From: DASXUG01 sp964620425
Lineage (GTDB): Bacteria > Pseudomonadota > Gammaproteobacteria > Burkholderiales > Methylophilaceae
Length of the DNA: 64,000 nucleotides
Assembly: GCA_964620425.1 (NCBI GenBank)
Contig: CAZUGV010000010.1
Span: forward strand, 1 to 64,000
Direction of reading: 5' to 3'
The position numbers and the translations under genes are program-made. Below, piece by piece: positions 52,709-61,410 of this stretch. Below the pieces are notes generated by a model. The model saw only the letters and a program-made list of their open reading frames with translations, was not told the DNA's origin and made no database searches. Within the stretch, counting starts at the first letter, position 1, and the number at the start of each line of letters is the position of its first letter.

Positions 52709-53572
52709 CTACTCGACCATAATCAAAACACTATTTTGCAGCTGATCGCTGGTTTGATTTCCACTCAAAATCGCTCGACTTACTTCATCTTTGGATTGCA
52801 TCACCCCGCCAATATCCAACCACGTCCCAGGCTTCACCCTGACAACAGTGGATAATTCTTCAAAATCAACATATCCATTGGCATTCAGGCTGGCTATCCT
52901 CGGGGTTATTTCAACCTCAATTTGCTGACCAATGTAGCGCGGACGCACGGCAAAGCCCGTTGTTATTTCTCGAAACTGTGTGGTGCTTATCACAGCGTAA
53001 GCACTAGGGTAACGCTGCGAGAAACTTACCCATTGTTGGGTATAGGGTACAGATTTCCCAACGCGGACAAATGCACGCTGCCCATCTAAAACCGTTAAAA
53101 ACGCTTGACCCGTTTGTTTAGACTCAAGGCTTGTATCGTTAATGTCAAGCGCTATACTCTGGGACTGATTCGAGCGAGAAATTGTCCCCACTTGCTCACC
53201 TTGTTGTTTAGGAATCTGCATTTGCAAATCACCCACTTGTGCGCGTCCAGATAAACCAGCTCCACGTTGTTGAGTCATTATTTTTTTGTCGTGACTCACA
53301 GTGATGCGAATATTCTTTTGCTCGGTGTCTAATCCCGACACCAGTTGCTCGACTTGCCGCATGCTTTCAGGGCTTGCGCGCACAATTAAAAAGTTTTGCG
53401 TACTGGTGACGCTACCATCACTTCCAACAATGGCCTGAACTGAAGGCAATATCTCTTGCGGGAAACGGTGTTGTAAGGTAATTATTTTCAACTCTGTCTC
53501 GCCCCACGCTGAAGCATGGCAGATCAAAACCAACATAAATACCAATAGTGCAGAATATTTTTTCGCCATCAC
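52709..53572 (-). CDS. Secretin-like periplasmic protein (short T2SS/T3SS secretin domain)
   Basis: A 287-residue secreted protein. The signal peptide ends near residue 24 (SAWG). An N-terminal secretin N-domain-like segment (LKIITLQHRFPQEILPSVQ ... FLIVRASPESMRQVEQLVSGLD) is followed by a C-terminal part with VRVGKSVPYTQQWV and GFAVRPRYIGQQIEVEITPR. It ends GGVMQSKDE ... NSVLIMVE. This is the secretin beta-domain without the full gate, so it is unlikely to form a normal channel. It forms a tight unit with the next upstream gene (4-base overlap). Confidence 0.82.
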   Translation of the reverse strand: MMAKKYSALLVFMLVLICHASAWGETELKIITLQHRFPQEILPSVQAIVGSDGSVTSTQNFLIVRASPESMRQVEQLVSGLDTEQKNIRITVSHDKKIMTQQRGAGLSGRAQVGDLQMQIPKQQGEQVGTISRSNQSQSIALDINDTSLESKQTGQAFLTVLDGQRAFVRVGKSVPYTQQWVSFSQRYPSAYAVISTTQFREITTGFAVRPRYIGQQIEVEITPRIASLNANGYVDFEELSTVVRVKPGTWLDIGGVMQSKDEVSRAILSGNQTSDQLQNSVLIMVE

Positions 53573-54051
53573 AACCCCAGTATCGAAATAGAAACATTGC
53601 GCGCAACGCTTAACTGTAGCTCATCAAAACGCCTCTTTAAGACACGTATAGCTTCCAAATTATCTAGTGAATACTTAAAACGCGCATGATCTATATGAAA
53701 ACGCTTCACATAAGAAGTTTCATCAGCCACGATGAACACCTCTTTAATATGTTTCACATGATCAGCCGTCACACAAACTTGCATCGCATGCTGATAGGTC
53801 TGCATCAGAGAAGTTAGCCTTGGGCAGCGGGTTAGCAAAAAAGTTGGCTCATGCAAAATCAATGTTAGTTGCCCCTGATTTGCCAAAAAGTTTCGTAACA
53901 TTTCAGCGCGTGCGGCGCTAGCATAAGCCCCTTCAGATAAATCCTGGTCAAATATGCATAATGATTTATATGCGCCTTGAATCACCAAATCCAAAGCCAG
54001 CGCATAGTCACTGCCGCCAGACAGAATCTGATTAGGGACTAAATTCGACAT
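53569..54051 (-). CDS. PLD-like uncharacterised protein (DUF7931-like)
   Basis: A 160-residue soluble protein. The pattern resembles a single phospholipase-D-like half: ALDLVIQGAYKSLCIFDQDLSEG, RAEMLRNFLANQGQLTLILHEP, EVFIVADETSYVKRFHIDHARFKYSLDN. There is no complete HxK motif, so catalysis is doubtful. It lies between the RoxA gene (10 bases) and the secretin-like gene (overlap), in one transcript. The function is unknown. Confidence 0.65.
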   Translation of the reverse strand: MSNLVPNQILSGGSDYALALDLVIQGAYKSLCIFDQDLSEGAYASAARAEMLRNFLANQGQLTLILHEPTFLLTRCPRLTSLMQTYQHAMQVCVTADHVKHIKEVFIVADETSYVKRFHIDHARFKYSLDNLEAIRVLKRRFDELQLSVARNVSISILGL

Positions 54052-54061
54052 AGCCCAAGCG

Positions 54062-55249
54062 CTACTTTAACTTGGGCATAATCACGAGATAGCCAGCTTG
54101 ATGCCAGCCATGCAACAGTTGCATCAATTCTACATACGCCTCTTCGTCGGCTTGCGACTCAGCCAACTGCACTGGCTGCAACACTCTGACATCTGCAAGC
54201 TTACGCATTAATGTTAAGTATGATTTACTCACCACAACTTGCTCACCATTGAGGTAGAACGCATGATTGTGGAATAACATTTGGCTTTTTAGGTCTAACG
54301 CCACACCCTTTGCCAGCGCTTGCTTTGCAAAAGCAGCAAAACCAAGCGCACGAGGAGGCGTGAATACAACATGGGTTTTAGGCTCAGTTAAATATTGCCC
54401 CAAAAACTCTGTGACCGTAGGTTTATCCCACTCAAGCTTACTGAGCATGCCCTCGACTTGCTCAATCATATCATCACTAATTTTAGCGGGGTGTTTTTGT
54501 ATTTTCAGTTGAGGATCAGCATAGCGACCTTGCAGCTGACATCTATCTTGCAAAAAGTTTAAAAATTCTGAAGCAAGCTCTTGCGTTGAAGGTGCTCTAA
54601 AACCGATAGAATAAGTCATGCAATCCCCCACCGCTATACCCCAATGCGCAACATGTGGCGGCAGATAAAGCATATCACCGGGGTTTAGCACCCACTCCTG
54701 CTCGCTAGTAAAGTTTTTTAGAATACGTAAAGGCGCATCTTCAATGATTGATAAATCCCATTGTTCGCTAATACGCCATAAACGCTGACCCAAGCCTTGT
54801 AATAAAAACACATCATACGAATCAAAATGTGGCCCCACACCGCCGCCATCAGGGGCATAGCTCACCATCAAGTCATCCAAACGTGCATGTGGTACAAAAT
54901 TAAACTGTTGCAACAAAGCAGCCGCCTCTGGCAAGTGATGATTCAGCGTGTGTACTAACAAAGTCCAATCTTTGGGCGGCAATTCTTGAAAGTATCCCTC
55001 GTCAAAAGGACCATCTTCCAATTGCCATTTATTTTTGCTAAAACTAACAACTCTTGATTGCAACTCATCTTCACAAGCAAACCCGGCCAACTCTTCTGGC
55101 GTGAGTAAGCCGTTAAACTCAGGAATCGCGCCACGAATCAACAATGGTTTCTTATGCCAATAGGTTGCTAAAAACTCAGATGCAGTGATACCACCGAGCA
55201 AAGTGAGTGAAGATTCAGCTTTTTTAGATGGCTTATCATTTTTTTTCAT
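54062..55249 (-). CDS. roxA: Ribosomal protein uL16 arginine hydroxylase (RoxA/YcfD-type JmjC)
   Basis: A 395-residue JmjC oxygenase that uses Fe(II) and 2-oxoglutarate. The iron motif H141-x-D143 (GPHFDSYDVF) and H202 (HVAHWGIAV) are clear, and LLIRGAIPEFNGLLTPEELAG starts the cupin core. The C-terminal winged-helix-like region is present, so the length matches YcfD. By family it hydroxylates Arg81 of ribosomal protein L16. It is the first gene of the three-gene minus-strand unit. Confidence 0.93.
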   Translation of the reverse strand: MKKNDKPSKKAESSLTLLGGITASEFLATYWHKKPLLIRGAIPEFNGLLTPEELAGFACEDELQSRVVSFSKNKWQLEDGPFDEGYFQELPPKDWTLLVHTLNHHLPEAAALLQQFNFVPHARLDDLMVSYAPDGGGVGPHFDSYDVFLLQGLGQRLWRISEQWDLSIIEDAPLRILKNFTSEQEWVLNPGDMLYLPPHVAHWGIAVGDCMTYSIGFRAPSTQELASEFLNFLQDRCQLQGRYADPQLKIQKHPAKISDDMIEQVEGMLSKLEWDKPTVTEFLGQYLTEPKTHVVFTPPRALGFAAFAKQALAKGVALDLKSQMLFHNHAFYLNGEQVVVSKSYLTLMRKLADVRVLQPVQLAESQADEEAYVELMQLLHGWHQAGYLVIMPKLK

Positions 55250-55326
55250 GTTTACTCACGCTCCCATTGCTTTAAATTGGAATAATTGAGGTAGAATTTA
55301 GCTACCTTATCACGGCTTAAGAATTT

Positions 55327-55791
55327 ATGTTGCAAGCAGGCTTACCAGCCCCAGAATTTACCCTTCCAGATGCTGATATGGAAACCTTTAACTTATCAGA
55401 CTTTCGTGGAAAAAAAGTCATACTATACTTTTATCCTAAAGACGATACGCCTGGCTGTACGATGCAGGCAATCGAATTTAGTGATCTAGATGAAGAATTT
55501 GCGAAACAAAATACCGTGATTTTAGGGGTAAGTAAAGACGACTGTATGAGTCACGCAGCATTTCGTGATAAACATGGTCTTGCCATCACCCTGCTTTCTG
55601 ATGAAGATGGCAAAGTCTGCGACTTATACGATATATGGCAGCAAAAAGAAAAAGACGGTGTCAAAAGAATGGGCATCGTACGTTCAACTTTTATCATTGA
55701 TGAAGAAGGCATTCTTCAGCATGTGCAATATGGCGTAGTCGCCAAGGGTCATGCGCAAGAAATGCTCCAGATGATTAAAAGCTGTAAATAA
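55327..55791 (+). CDS. bcp: Thioredoxin-dependent peroxiredoxin (BCP/PrxQ)
   Basis: A 154-residue peroxiredoxin. The peroxidatic Cys44 is in PKDDTPGCTMQAIEF. The usual PrxQ resolving Cys five residues later is absent (Ile instead). Other Cys are in KDDCMSHAAF and GKVCDLYD, so it is a 1-Cys or alternative type. It reduces hydrogen peroxide and alkyl peroxides in the cytoplasm. It is followed 27 bases later by slyD. Confidence 0.95.
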   Translation: MLQAGLPAPEFTLPDADMETFNLSDFRGKKVILYFYPKDDTPGCTMQAIEFSDLDEEFAKQNTVILGVSKDDCMSHAAFRDKHGLAITLLSDEDGKVCDLYDIWQQKEKDGVKRMGIVRSTFIIDEEGILQHVQYGVVAKGHAQEMLQMIKSCK

Positions 55792-55818
55792 TTCAACCTC
55801 CACTGAAAGACTTAAGAA

Positions 55819-56298
55819 ATGCAAATCACTATGAACACGGTGGTCTCAATGACCTACGAACTACTTGACTCAGAGGGCAATGTACTTGAATCAAGCCCAG
55901 AACCTGTAAGCTATCTCCACGGTGGATATGACAACATTTTCCCTCTTGTAGAAGAAGCTTTTCACGGCAAATCAATAGGCGACACTATTGAAGTAACGTT
56001 AGAACCAGCAGATGCTTTTGGCGATTATGATGAAGAATTGGTGCAAATTGAACCACAATCTGCATTCCCCAGCAAAGATTTAAAAGTAGGCATGCAGTTT
56101 GAGGGCGAAGATGAGACGGGTGATGTGATTTTATACACCATCACTAATATTGAGGATGGCAAGGTCGTGGTAGATGGCAATCACCCATGGGCTGGTGAGC
56201 GCGTATTATTTAAAGGCAAGGTCACTGGTGTTCGCTCTGCGAGCCAAGAAGAAGTAGCTCACTCGCACGTACATGGTGAAGGTGGTCACCACCACTAG
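55819..56298 (+). CDS. slyD: FKBP-type peptidyl-prolyl isomerase SlyD
   Basis: A 159-residue chaperone/isomerase. The FKBP part is VVSMTYELLDSEGNVLESS and YLHGGYDNIFPLVEEAFHGK; the IF chaperone insert follows (PADAFGDYDEELVQIEPQSA). The C-terminal tail is His-rich (HSHVHGEGGHHH), which in SlyD binds nickel and zinc. There are fewer His/Cys than in E. coli. It is co-transcribed with bcp and ends at a terminator. Confidence 0.94.
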   Translation: MQITMNTVVSMTYELLDSEGNVLESSPEPVSYLHGGYDNIFPLVEEAFHGKSIGDTIEVTLEPADAFGDYDEELVQIEPQSAFPSKDLKVGMQFEGEDETGDVILYTITNIEDGKVVVDGNHPWAGERVLFKGKVTGVRSASQEEVAHSHVHGEGGHHH

Positions 56299-56363
56299 AG
56301 CTTTAAGCGCGTTAATAGCGGCACTACCAATCGCCATGGTTGAAACTATGAAACTATGGACAA

Positions 56364-56395
56364 ACTAAAAAGCCTGCGATTGCAGGCTTTTTAGT
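56364..56395 (+). terminator. Terminator of bcp-slyD
   Basis: A perfect 14-bp stem (ACTAAAAAGCCTGC / GCAGGCTTTTTAGT) with a GATT loop. The T5 run in the right arm gives a U-tract. It may also act on the minus strand for the OmpA gene. Confidence 0.9.
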
Positions 56396-56485
56396 GATAA
56401 AAATCGCCAGTATTCAGCAAATGTACAATGCTTGCTTGTTAGAAAATATCGCATTGCTCATTCAAAATACGTTAGCTGGCTGCAT

Positions 56486-57124
56486 CTACTGCTTCACAAA
56501 CTCGATGCGGCGGTTCTTTCTGCGCCCTTGTTCTGTGTTGTTATCTGCAATGGGATTCTCAGCCCCACGACCAGTAGCAGTGAGTAAATCCGCCATATTT
56601 GGTGCTTGGCTCACCATATAATCAACTACCGCTTGGGCACGTAGCACACTTAATTTAAGATTTAATTTGTCTGATCCAGAGTTATCAGTAAATCCAACCA
56701 CTTGTGTTTTTTCAGAGATACATTTCGCAACCATGTCTAACTGTTGCTTGCCAACATCGCTCACACTAGCGCTACCTTTATCAAATTCAACTGCGACGGT
56801 CATATCCGCACTACAGGCAATCTCTGCGATTCTCGGTTCTTGTATTGCTTGCTCTTGTATTAAATTTTCTTGGTTTAGTTGCTCTGGGATTAATTGCAAC
56901 TCTACATCTGGCACTGACTCAACAATGGTGGTTTGGTCAGATGGCGGGATTTTGGATTCAGTCGTATCTAAGATTTCACTTTGGATTTCACTTTGATGCC
57001 CGCAACAACCAGCGCTTAATTGCGCATATTCAGGCCCACGCCCATTTAACCATAGCAAAAATAAAATTACTAACAGGATAAATACTCCAACCCAGCGCCA
57101 TGTATTTGATTTACTTGTTGCCAT
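56486..57124 (-). CDS. OmpA-family peptidoglycan-binding protein
   Basis: A 212-residue protein. One N-terminal membrane helix (about 10-27) anchors it in the inner membrane. A Gln/Glu-rich linker (about 45-95) follows, then a C-terminal OmpA domain (VAVEFDKGSASVSDVGKQQL ... VVGFTDNSGSDKLNLKLSVLRAQAVVDYM ... GRGAENPIADNNTEQGRRKNRRIEF). The NLxLSxxRA and NRRIE motifs bind diaminopimelate. A single Cys-Cys pair (AGCCGH) lies after the helix. Confidence 0.9.
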   Translation of the reverse strand: MATSKSNTWRWVGVFILLVILFLLWLNGRGPEYAQLSAGCCGHQSEIQSEILDTTESKIPPSDQTTIVESVPDVELQLIPEQLNQENLIQEQAIQEPRIAEIACSADMTVAVEFDKGSASVSDVGKQQLDMVAKCISEKTQVVGFTDNSGSDKLNLKLSVLRAQAVVDYMVSQAPNMADLLTATGRGAENPIADNNTEQGRRKNRRIEFVKQ

Positions 57125-57224
57125 ACGGACCTCTTTATCTGCAAAAACAGCGATTTGATCGATTACTTAAAAGGTTAAGTGGGGTTACGCTTGAAGCAGT
57201 CACTTAAAATAACATCCAAATTAC

Positions 57225-57824
57225 TTACTTAACAACCCCGCCTTCAAGACTATCCTGCAAGGCTTTAAGCGCTACCCACTCACCATCTGCGGCCAAGCGC
57301 GCTTGTTGCGCCCATGTGCTCGGGTTAGCCAAACGGAACCGTGGTCCCGCTTTTTCTAAGACTGCCGCTAACATTTCTACGCTAGCATTCGCCATATCTT
57401 CAAACGTGTAGATACCATCCTCATTCATCAGCCCAGCAATTTTAGGACCGATCCCCTCAATAATTTGCAAATCGTTTTTAATGCCTTTAAAACTAATGCC
57501 AGCTAATGCTGCGGCTGCCACCATGTCAGCACGAGAAACGGTTTTGGCGACTGGGCTGGGACTCTCTGCTGGTGCTGGTGCTGGTGCTGGTGCTGGTGCT
57601 GGTGCTGGTGCTGGTGCTGGTGCTGCAGCATGATTTGTACTAGGTGCGCTTGTCAATGGCTGGGCTGTATGATCAGATGAGTGACTTGGAGCATGGGAAT
57701 GTGTAGCTTTGGTGACATCACCACCTGAATCATCATCACATGACCGACTAAACCACCAAGCTAAAACCCACCCAACGAGAACACCTAAAAAGAATTGAAA
57801 CCAGCAACAAGTAAACCAAGTCAT
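57225..57824 (-). CDS. Membrane-anchored helix-hairpin-helix protein with Ala-Pro repeat linker
   Basis: A 199-residue protein. The N-terminal Cys/Trp-rich membrane segment is TWFTCCWFQFFLGVLVGWVLAWWF, followed by a Ser/His/Asp-rich stretch. A linker of about ten Ala-Pro pairs (about 67-86) is encoded by a hexanucleotide repeat. A helix-hairpin-helix domain (LQIIEGIGPKIAGLMNEDGIYTFEDMANAS) follows at about 119-150. HHH domains bind DNA; with a membrane anchor the role is unclear. Other proteins of this architecture are annotated only as hypothetical. Confidence 0.8.
   Translation of the reverse strand: MTWFTCCWFQFFLGVLVGWVLAWWFSRSCDDDSGGDVTKATHSHAPSHSSDHTAQPLTSAPSTNHAAAPAPAPAPAPAPAPAPAPAESPSPVAKTVSRADMVAAAALAGISFKGIKNDLQIIEGIGPKIAGLMNEDGIYTFEDMANASVEMLAAVLEKAGPRFRLANPSTWAQQARLAADGEWVALKALQDSLEGGVVK
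57568..57624. repeat. Hexanucleotide repeat (GCTGGT, 9.5 copies)
   Basis: An uninterrupted run of GCTGGT inside the helix-hairpin-helix gene. On the coding strand it reads ACCAGC, giving Ala-Pro pairs. The unit is a multiple of three, so copy changes alter linker length without breaking the frame. Confidence 0.97.
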
Positions 57825-58011
57825 GATAATGCTCCAATCAAATTGAAGTGATAAAGATTAATTTGTGAAGTTGCAATAAACGTAAGGATAGGCATACTAC
57901 CTTTTAAATATTACAGATTTTATAGCTGCGTTTTATCCGTTCCAACTCATTTGTCTGCATCCATCACCAAGCAAGTAAAAACAGTTTACGCACATCTACT
58001 ATATATATCAA

Positions 58012-60585
58012 CTAGTTGGCATTATTTAACAAAGATCTCAGTTGATACAACGCCTCTAACGCCTGCTTGGGGGTGAGCTCGTCTGGCTTGATATTTTCCA
58101 ATTGACCGATAACAGGATGCACGGTGATTTCATGTCGCACCTCTGGCTGGGCAAATAAATCTGTTTGTGGGCTTGCAGCTAAATGCTGCTGCTCAAGTTG
58201 GGTTAAACGACGTCTCGCCGAATTGATGACCGATTTCGGGATCCCCGCTAATTGCGCCACTTGTAAACCATATGACTGATTCGCAGCGCCCTCTTCTACG
58301 CGATGCAAAAACACAATGCCGTTGCCATGCTCAACCGCATCTAAATGCACATTGGCGGCTTGTTTAAACTCTTCGACCAAACGCGTAAGCTCAAAATAGT
58401 GAGTCGCAAACAAGGTATAGCTACGATTTTTCTCCAGCAACTGTTTGGCAACCGCCCATGCTAAAGCCAAACCATCGAAGGTAGATGTGCCACGACCGAT
58501 TTCATCTAGCAACACAAGGCTGTGTTCAGTTGCATTGTGCAAAATATTCGCGGTTTCGGTCATTTCCACCATAAAGGTTGAGCGCCCGCCAGCCAAGTCA
58601 TCCGAAGCACCGATACGGGTAAAAATGCGGTCTATGGTGCCGATTTTCACTTCACTTGCGGGCACAAAGCAACCACAATGCGCAAGCAACACAATCAACG
58701 CGGTTTGACGCATATAGGTAGATTTACCACCCATATTGGGGCCAGTAATTAACAACAATTGACGATAGGGGGATAGCACCACATCGTTAGCAATAAATGG
58801 GCTATTTTTTTGCAGCATCAACGGTTGCTCTACTACAGGGTGACGACCCGCTAAAATGGTTAACCCTGCTTCTTCCACAAATTGTGGCGCAACATAGTTA
58901 AGCGCCTCCGCCCGCTCGGCAAATGTTGCCAGTACATCCAACTCAGCCACTGCTTGGGCGTTAGCTTGTAACGTGACAATATGCGGCGCGAGTGCATCTA
59001 ACACCACTTCATACAACATTTTTTCACGCGCCAAGGCGCGGTCATTGGCGGAGAGCACTTTGTCTTCAAATGTCTTTAATTCAGGCGTAATAAAGCGCTC
59101 GGCATTTTTGAGGGTTTGACGGCGGCGATATTCCGCAGGCGCATTTTCTGCCTGTGCACGGCTGATCTCAATATAAAAACCATGCACGCTGTTATATTCA
59201 ACCTTCAAGTTTGCCAAGCCAGTACGCTCGCGCTCGGCCGCTTCAAACTTGAGTAAAAATTCGCCGCAATTGGTTTGTATGCCACGCAGCTCATCTAACT
59301 CGCTATCGTAGCCATCTGCAATGACCCCACCTTCGCGCAACACTGAAGATGGCTCGGCTTGTATCGCCGCAGCCAATAAGCTAAAAGCCTCAGTGGGCGG
59401 AGTGAGCTTGAAACTAAGCTGTTGTAACAACTCAGAAGGGTTTGTCGCAAGCTGTTGTTGTAGCATAGGCAGCTGTTGCAAGCTTTCGCGCAAACCAGAT
59501 AAATCGCGTGGTCGAGCAGTTTTTAAGGCAATACGCGCCGTAATGCGCTCAATATCGCCTATCGTGCGCAAATAGGTACGCAAAACACCATAAGCGCTCG
59601 CTTGCATTAACTGCGTCACTGCTTGTAAGCGTGCATTGATTTGGCTTTTTGACCGTAAAGGATGATGCAACCACAGACGCAAAGCACGTGCACCCATCGC
59701 AGTTTGCGTAGTGTTAAGCAACGCAAACAAAGTAGGTGAGGCCTCACCGCGTAAGGTTTGGTCAATCTCCAAATTGCGACGTGTCGCTGCATCCAGCTGA
59801 ATATATTGGCTGGTTTGCTCTATGCTCAAGCCATTGATATGCGGCAAAGTCGTGCGCTGGGTATGCTTAACGTAATCAAGCAAAGCACCAGCCGCAGCAA
59901 TTGCCACCGTTAAATCTGCCGCACCAAACCCTGCTAAATCATAGGTGTTAAATTGCTTGGTGAGTGTTTGCTTGGCGGAATCCATATCAAACTGCCAACT
60001 GGCAAGGCGGCGTTTTGCAAACCTGCCTATCTCTAGTGCAGTGTGATTAACACCATCAGCAAACACCACTTCAGCTGGCGCAATACGCTCTAACTCTTGC
60101 CCTAGCAAGCCAGGGGCAACCTCACTCAACACCAATGCGCCCGATGCCAAATTGATACGCGCCAAGCCGACGATGCCCTCTCCCATACACACAGCAAGCA
60201 ATAAATTATCGCGGCTATCATCCAGCAAGGCGCTATCAGTCAACGTGCCTGGGGTGAGAATCCGCGCCACTTGGCGTTCAACAGGGCCTTTGCTGGTGGC
60301 AGGGTTGCCCACCTGCTCGCAAATCGCCACCGCCTCGCCTAGTTTGGTGAGCTTGGCTAAATACTGCTCCGCCGCATGGTATGGCACGCCTGCCATTTTA
60401 ATGGGCTCACCATTTGAAGTACCGCGCTTGGTTAGCGTGATTCCTAGCAAGCGAGATGCTTTTTCTGCATCCTCAAAAAACAACTCGTAAAAATCCCCCA
60501 TGCGATAAAACAACAACATATCAGGGTATTGCGCCTTCATCGTCAAATACTGGCGCATCATAGGGGTGTGGTTTTCTAGATTCAT
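58012..60585 (-). CDS. mutS: DNA mismatch repair protein MutS
   Basis: An 857-residue mismatch sensor. The mismatch-binding Phe is in MGDFYELFFEDAEKAS (F-x-E motif). Connector and clamp domains follow, with the Walker A motif GPNMGGKSTYMRQTALI and Walker B region SLVLLDEIGRGTSTFDGLALAWA in the C-terminal ATPase. It ends in a helix region (LTPKQALEALYQLRSLL) used for tetramers. Full length. It is transcribed alone on the minus strand. Confidence 0.98.
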   Translation of the reverse strand: MNLENHTPMMRQYLTMKAQYPDMLLFYRMGDFYELFFEDAEKASRLLGITLTKRGTSNGEPIKMAGVPYHAAEQYLAKLTKLGEAVAICEQVGNPATSKGPVERQVARILTPGTLTDSALLDDSRDNLLLAVCMGEGIVGLARINLASGALVLSEVAPGLLGQELERIAPAEVVFADGVNHTALEIGRFAKRRLASWQFDMDSAKQTLTKQFNTYDLAGFGAADLTVAIAAAGALLDYVKHTQRTTLPHINGLSIEQTSQYIQLDAATRRNLEIDQTLRGEASPTLFALLNTTQTAMGARALRLWLHHPLRSKSQINARLQAVTQLMQASAYGVLRTYLRTIGDIERITARIALKTARPRDLSGLRESLQQLPMLQQQLATNPSELLQQLSFKLTPPTEAFSLLAAAIQAEPSSVLREGGVIADGYDSELDELRGIQTNCGEFLLKFEAAERERTGLANLKVEYNSVHGFYIEISRAQAENAPAEYRRRQTLKNAERFITPELKTFEDKVLSANDRALAREKMLYEVVLDALAPHIVTLQANAQAVAELDVLATFAERAEALNYVAPQFVEEAGLTILAGRHPVVEQPLMLQKNSPFIANDVVLSPYRQLLLITGPNMGGKSTYMRQTALIVLLAHCGCFVPASEVKIGTIDRIFTRIGASDDLAGGRSTFMVEMTETANILHNATEHSLVLLDEIGRGTSTFDGLALAWAVAKQLLEKNRSYTLFATHYFELTRLVEEFKQAANVHLDAVEHGNGIVFLHRVEEGAANQSYGLQVAQLAGIPKSVINSARRRLTQLEQQHLAASPQTDLFAQPEVRHEITVHPVIGQLENIKPDELTPKQALEALYQLRSLLNNAN

Positions 60586-60828
60586 GGGTGGGCTAAACTA
60601 TGGTGAATACTCAAGGCTTATTATAGCTGACGAAGCTCTAATTCACCGAAAGCGAAAATCAAAAATCAACATAGGCAGCCTGGGCTAATCCCATTGAATG
60701 ATCAGTTTCCTCACCCCAGAGATATAGCTTAAATGCGCCCAAATTGCGAATGATTATTGGCTGCCCGCTAAAGTTCTACCTCAATACTCCGATATTGAAC
60801 CATGCAGAACGGTTTCGCCCACATCGAT

Positions 60829-60844
60829 TAGTCCAAATGGACTA
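60829..60844 (+). promoter_or_regulatory. Operator palindrome 1 upstream of the cupin gene
   Basis: TAGTCCA-AA-TGGACTA: a perfect palindrome of two 7-base half-sites. A near-identical copy lies exactly 33 bases downstream. No known regulator was identified by motif. Confidence 0.7.
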
Positions 60845-60861
60845 TACGAATTTGCTGTTAT

Positions 60862-60877
60862 TAGTCCAAGTGGACTA
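60862..60877 (+). promoter_or_regulatory. Operator palindrome 2 upstream of the cupin gene
   Basis: TAGTCCA-AG-TGGACTA. It overlaps the spacer and -10 of the best promoter candidate (TTGCTG at 60852, TATTTT at 60876), so binding there should block transcription. The 33-base distance to copy 1 equals about three helical turns. Confidence 0.7.
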
Positions 60878-60983
60878 TTTTCACAAACTTACCACTTGAT
60901 TAATATGCTGCTCAAGAAGCAACTCTTCCAACTAAGGGTTAGAGGCGCGAAGCTAAACGGTCGATAATTAGGAGCAATAAAAA

Positions 60984-61409
60984 ATGAATGAAATAAAAAT
61001 TAAACACAACCCCAGCGAATTCAGCTTAAAAAGGCATAGAGTTCAACAATGGCAAACTTGGTCAAAGGAAATCTCGGTTTTTCCATGGCACTTTAACGAA
61101 CAAGAAACTATCTATATGGTTGAAGGTGAAGTCATAGTAACCCCCGATGGTGGAACACCGGTGACCATCACCAAAGGTGACTTTGCCGTTTTTCCTAAAG
61201 GTATGTCTTGCATTTGGGATGTTCGTCAACCAGTACTAAAACATTACCAACTAAAAAGCTCCCTAGCCCGTGAAACCGCCAGAAAAGTTAGAATGCTACT
61301 AACGATGCCAGAAGTAAGTGTTAGAAGACTTTCCATCCCAACACTCGCAATATTTAGCATGATGCTTGCTCTATCGTTCGGCTTTGTTGATCTAGTGCTT
61401 CCAAACTAA
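60984..61409 (+). CDS. Cupin-domain protein with C-terminal membrane segment
   Basis: A 141-residue protein. The cupin core (about 20-95) is WSKEISVFPWHFNEQETIYMVEGEV then GDFAVFPKGMSCIWDVRQPVLKHY, of the cupin_3/DUF861 type. A hydrophobic C-terminal helix (IPTLAIFSMMLALSFGFVDLVL) may anchor it. Metal ligands are not obvious: one His in PWHF and a Glu in EQETIYMVEGE. It is preceded by a double-operator promoter. The function is unknown; it might be a small-molecule sensor or isomerase. An earlier misread as a cassette gene is not supported, because no attC lies between it and the promoter. Confidence 0.75.
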   Translation: MNEIKIKHNPSEFSLKRHRVQQWQTWSKEISVFPWHFNEQETIYMVEGEVIVTPDGGTPVTITKGDFAVFPKGMSCIWDVRQPVLKHYQLKSSLARETARKVRMLLTMPEVSVRRLSIPTLAIFSMMLALSFGFVDLVLPN

Positions 61410-61410
61410 A

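Larger units (their letters stand above)
60586..60983. other. Intergenic region between mutS and the cupin gene
   Basis: About 400 bases between divergent genes. The left half holds nothing recognisable apart from the likely mutS promoter. The right half holds the two operator palindromes at 60829 and 60862 with a possible promoter (TTGCTG, 18 bases, TATTTT) overlapping the second one. The cupin ATG has a TAGGAGC ribosome site. Confidence 0.5.

Noticed and set aside
60984..61409. Cupin gene as a sixth integron cassette
   Set aside because: It is on the opposite strand, has its own double-operator promoter, and lacks an attC of the local type on its left.
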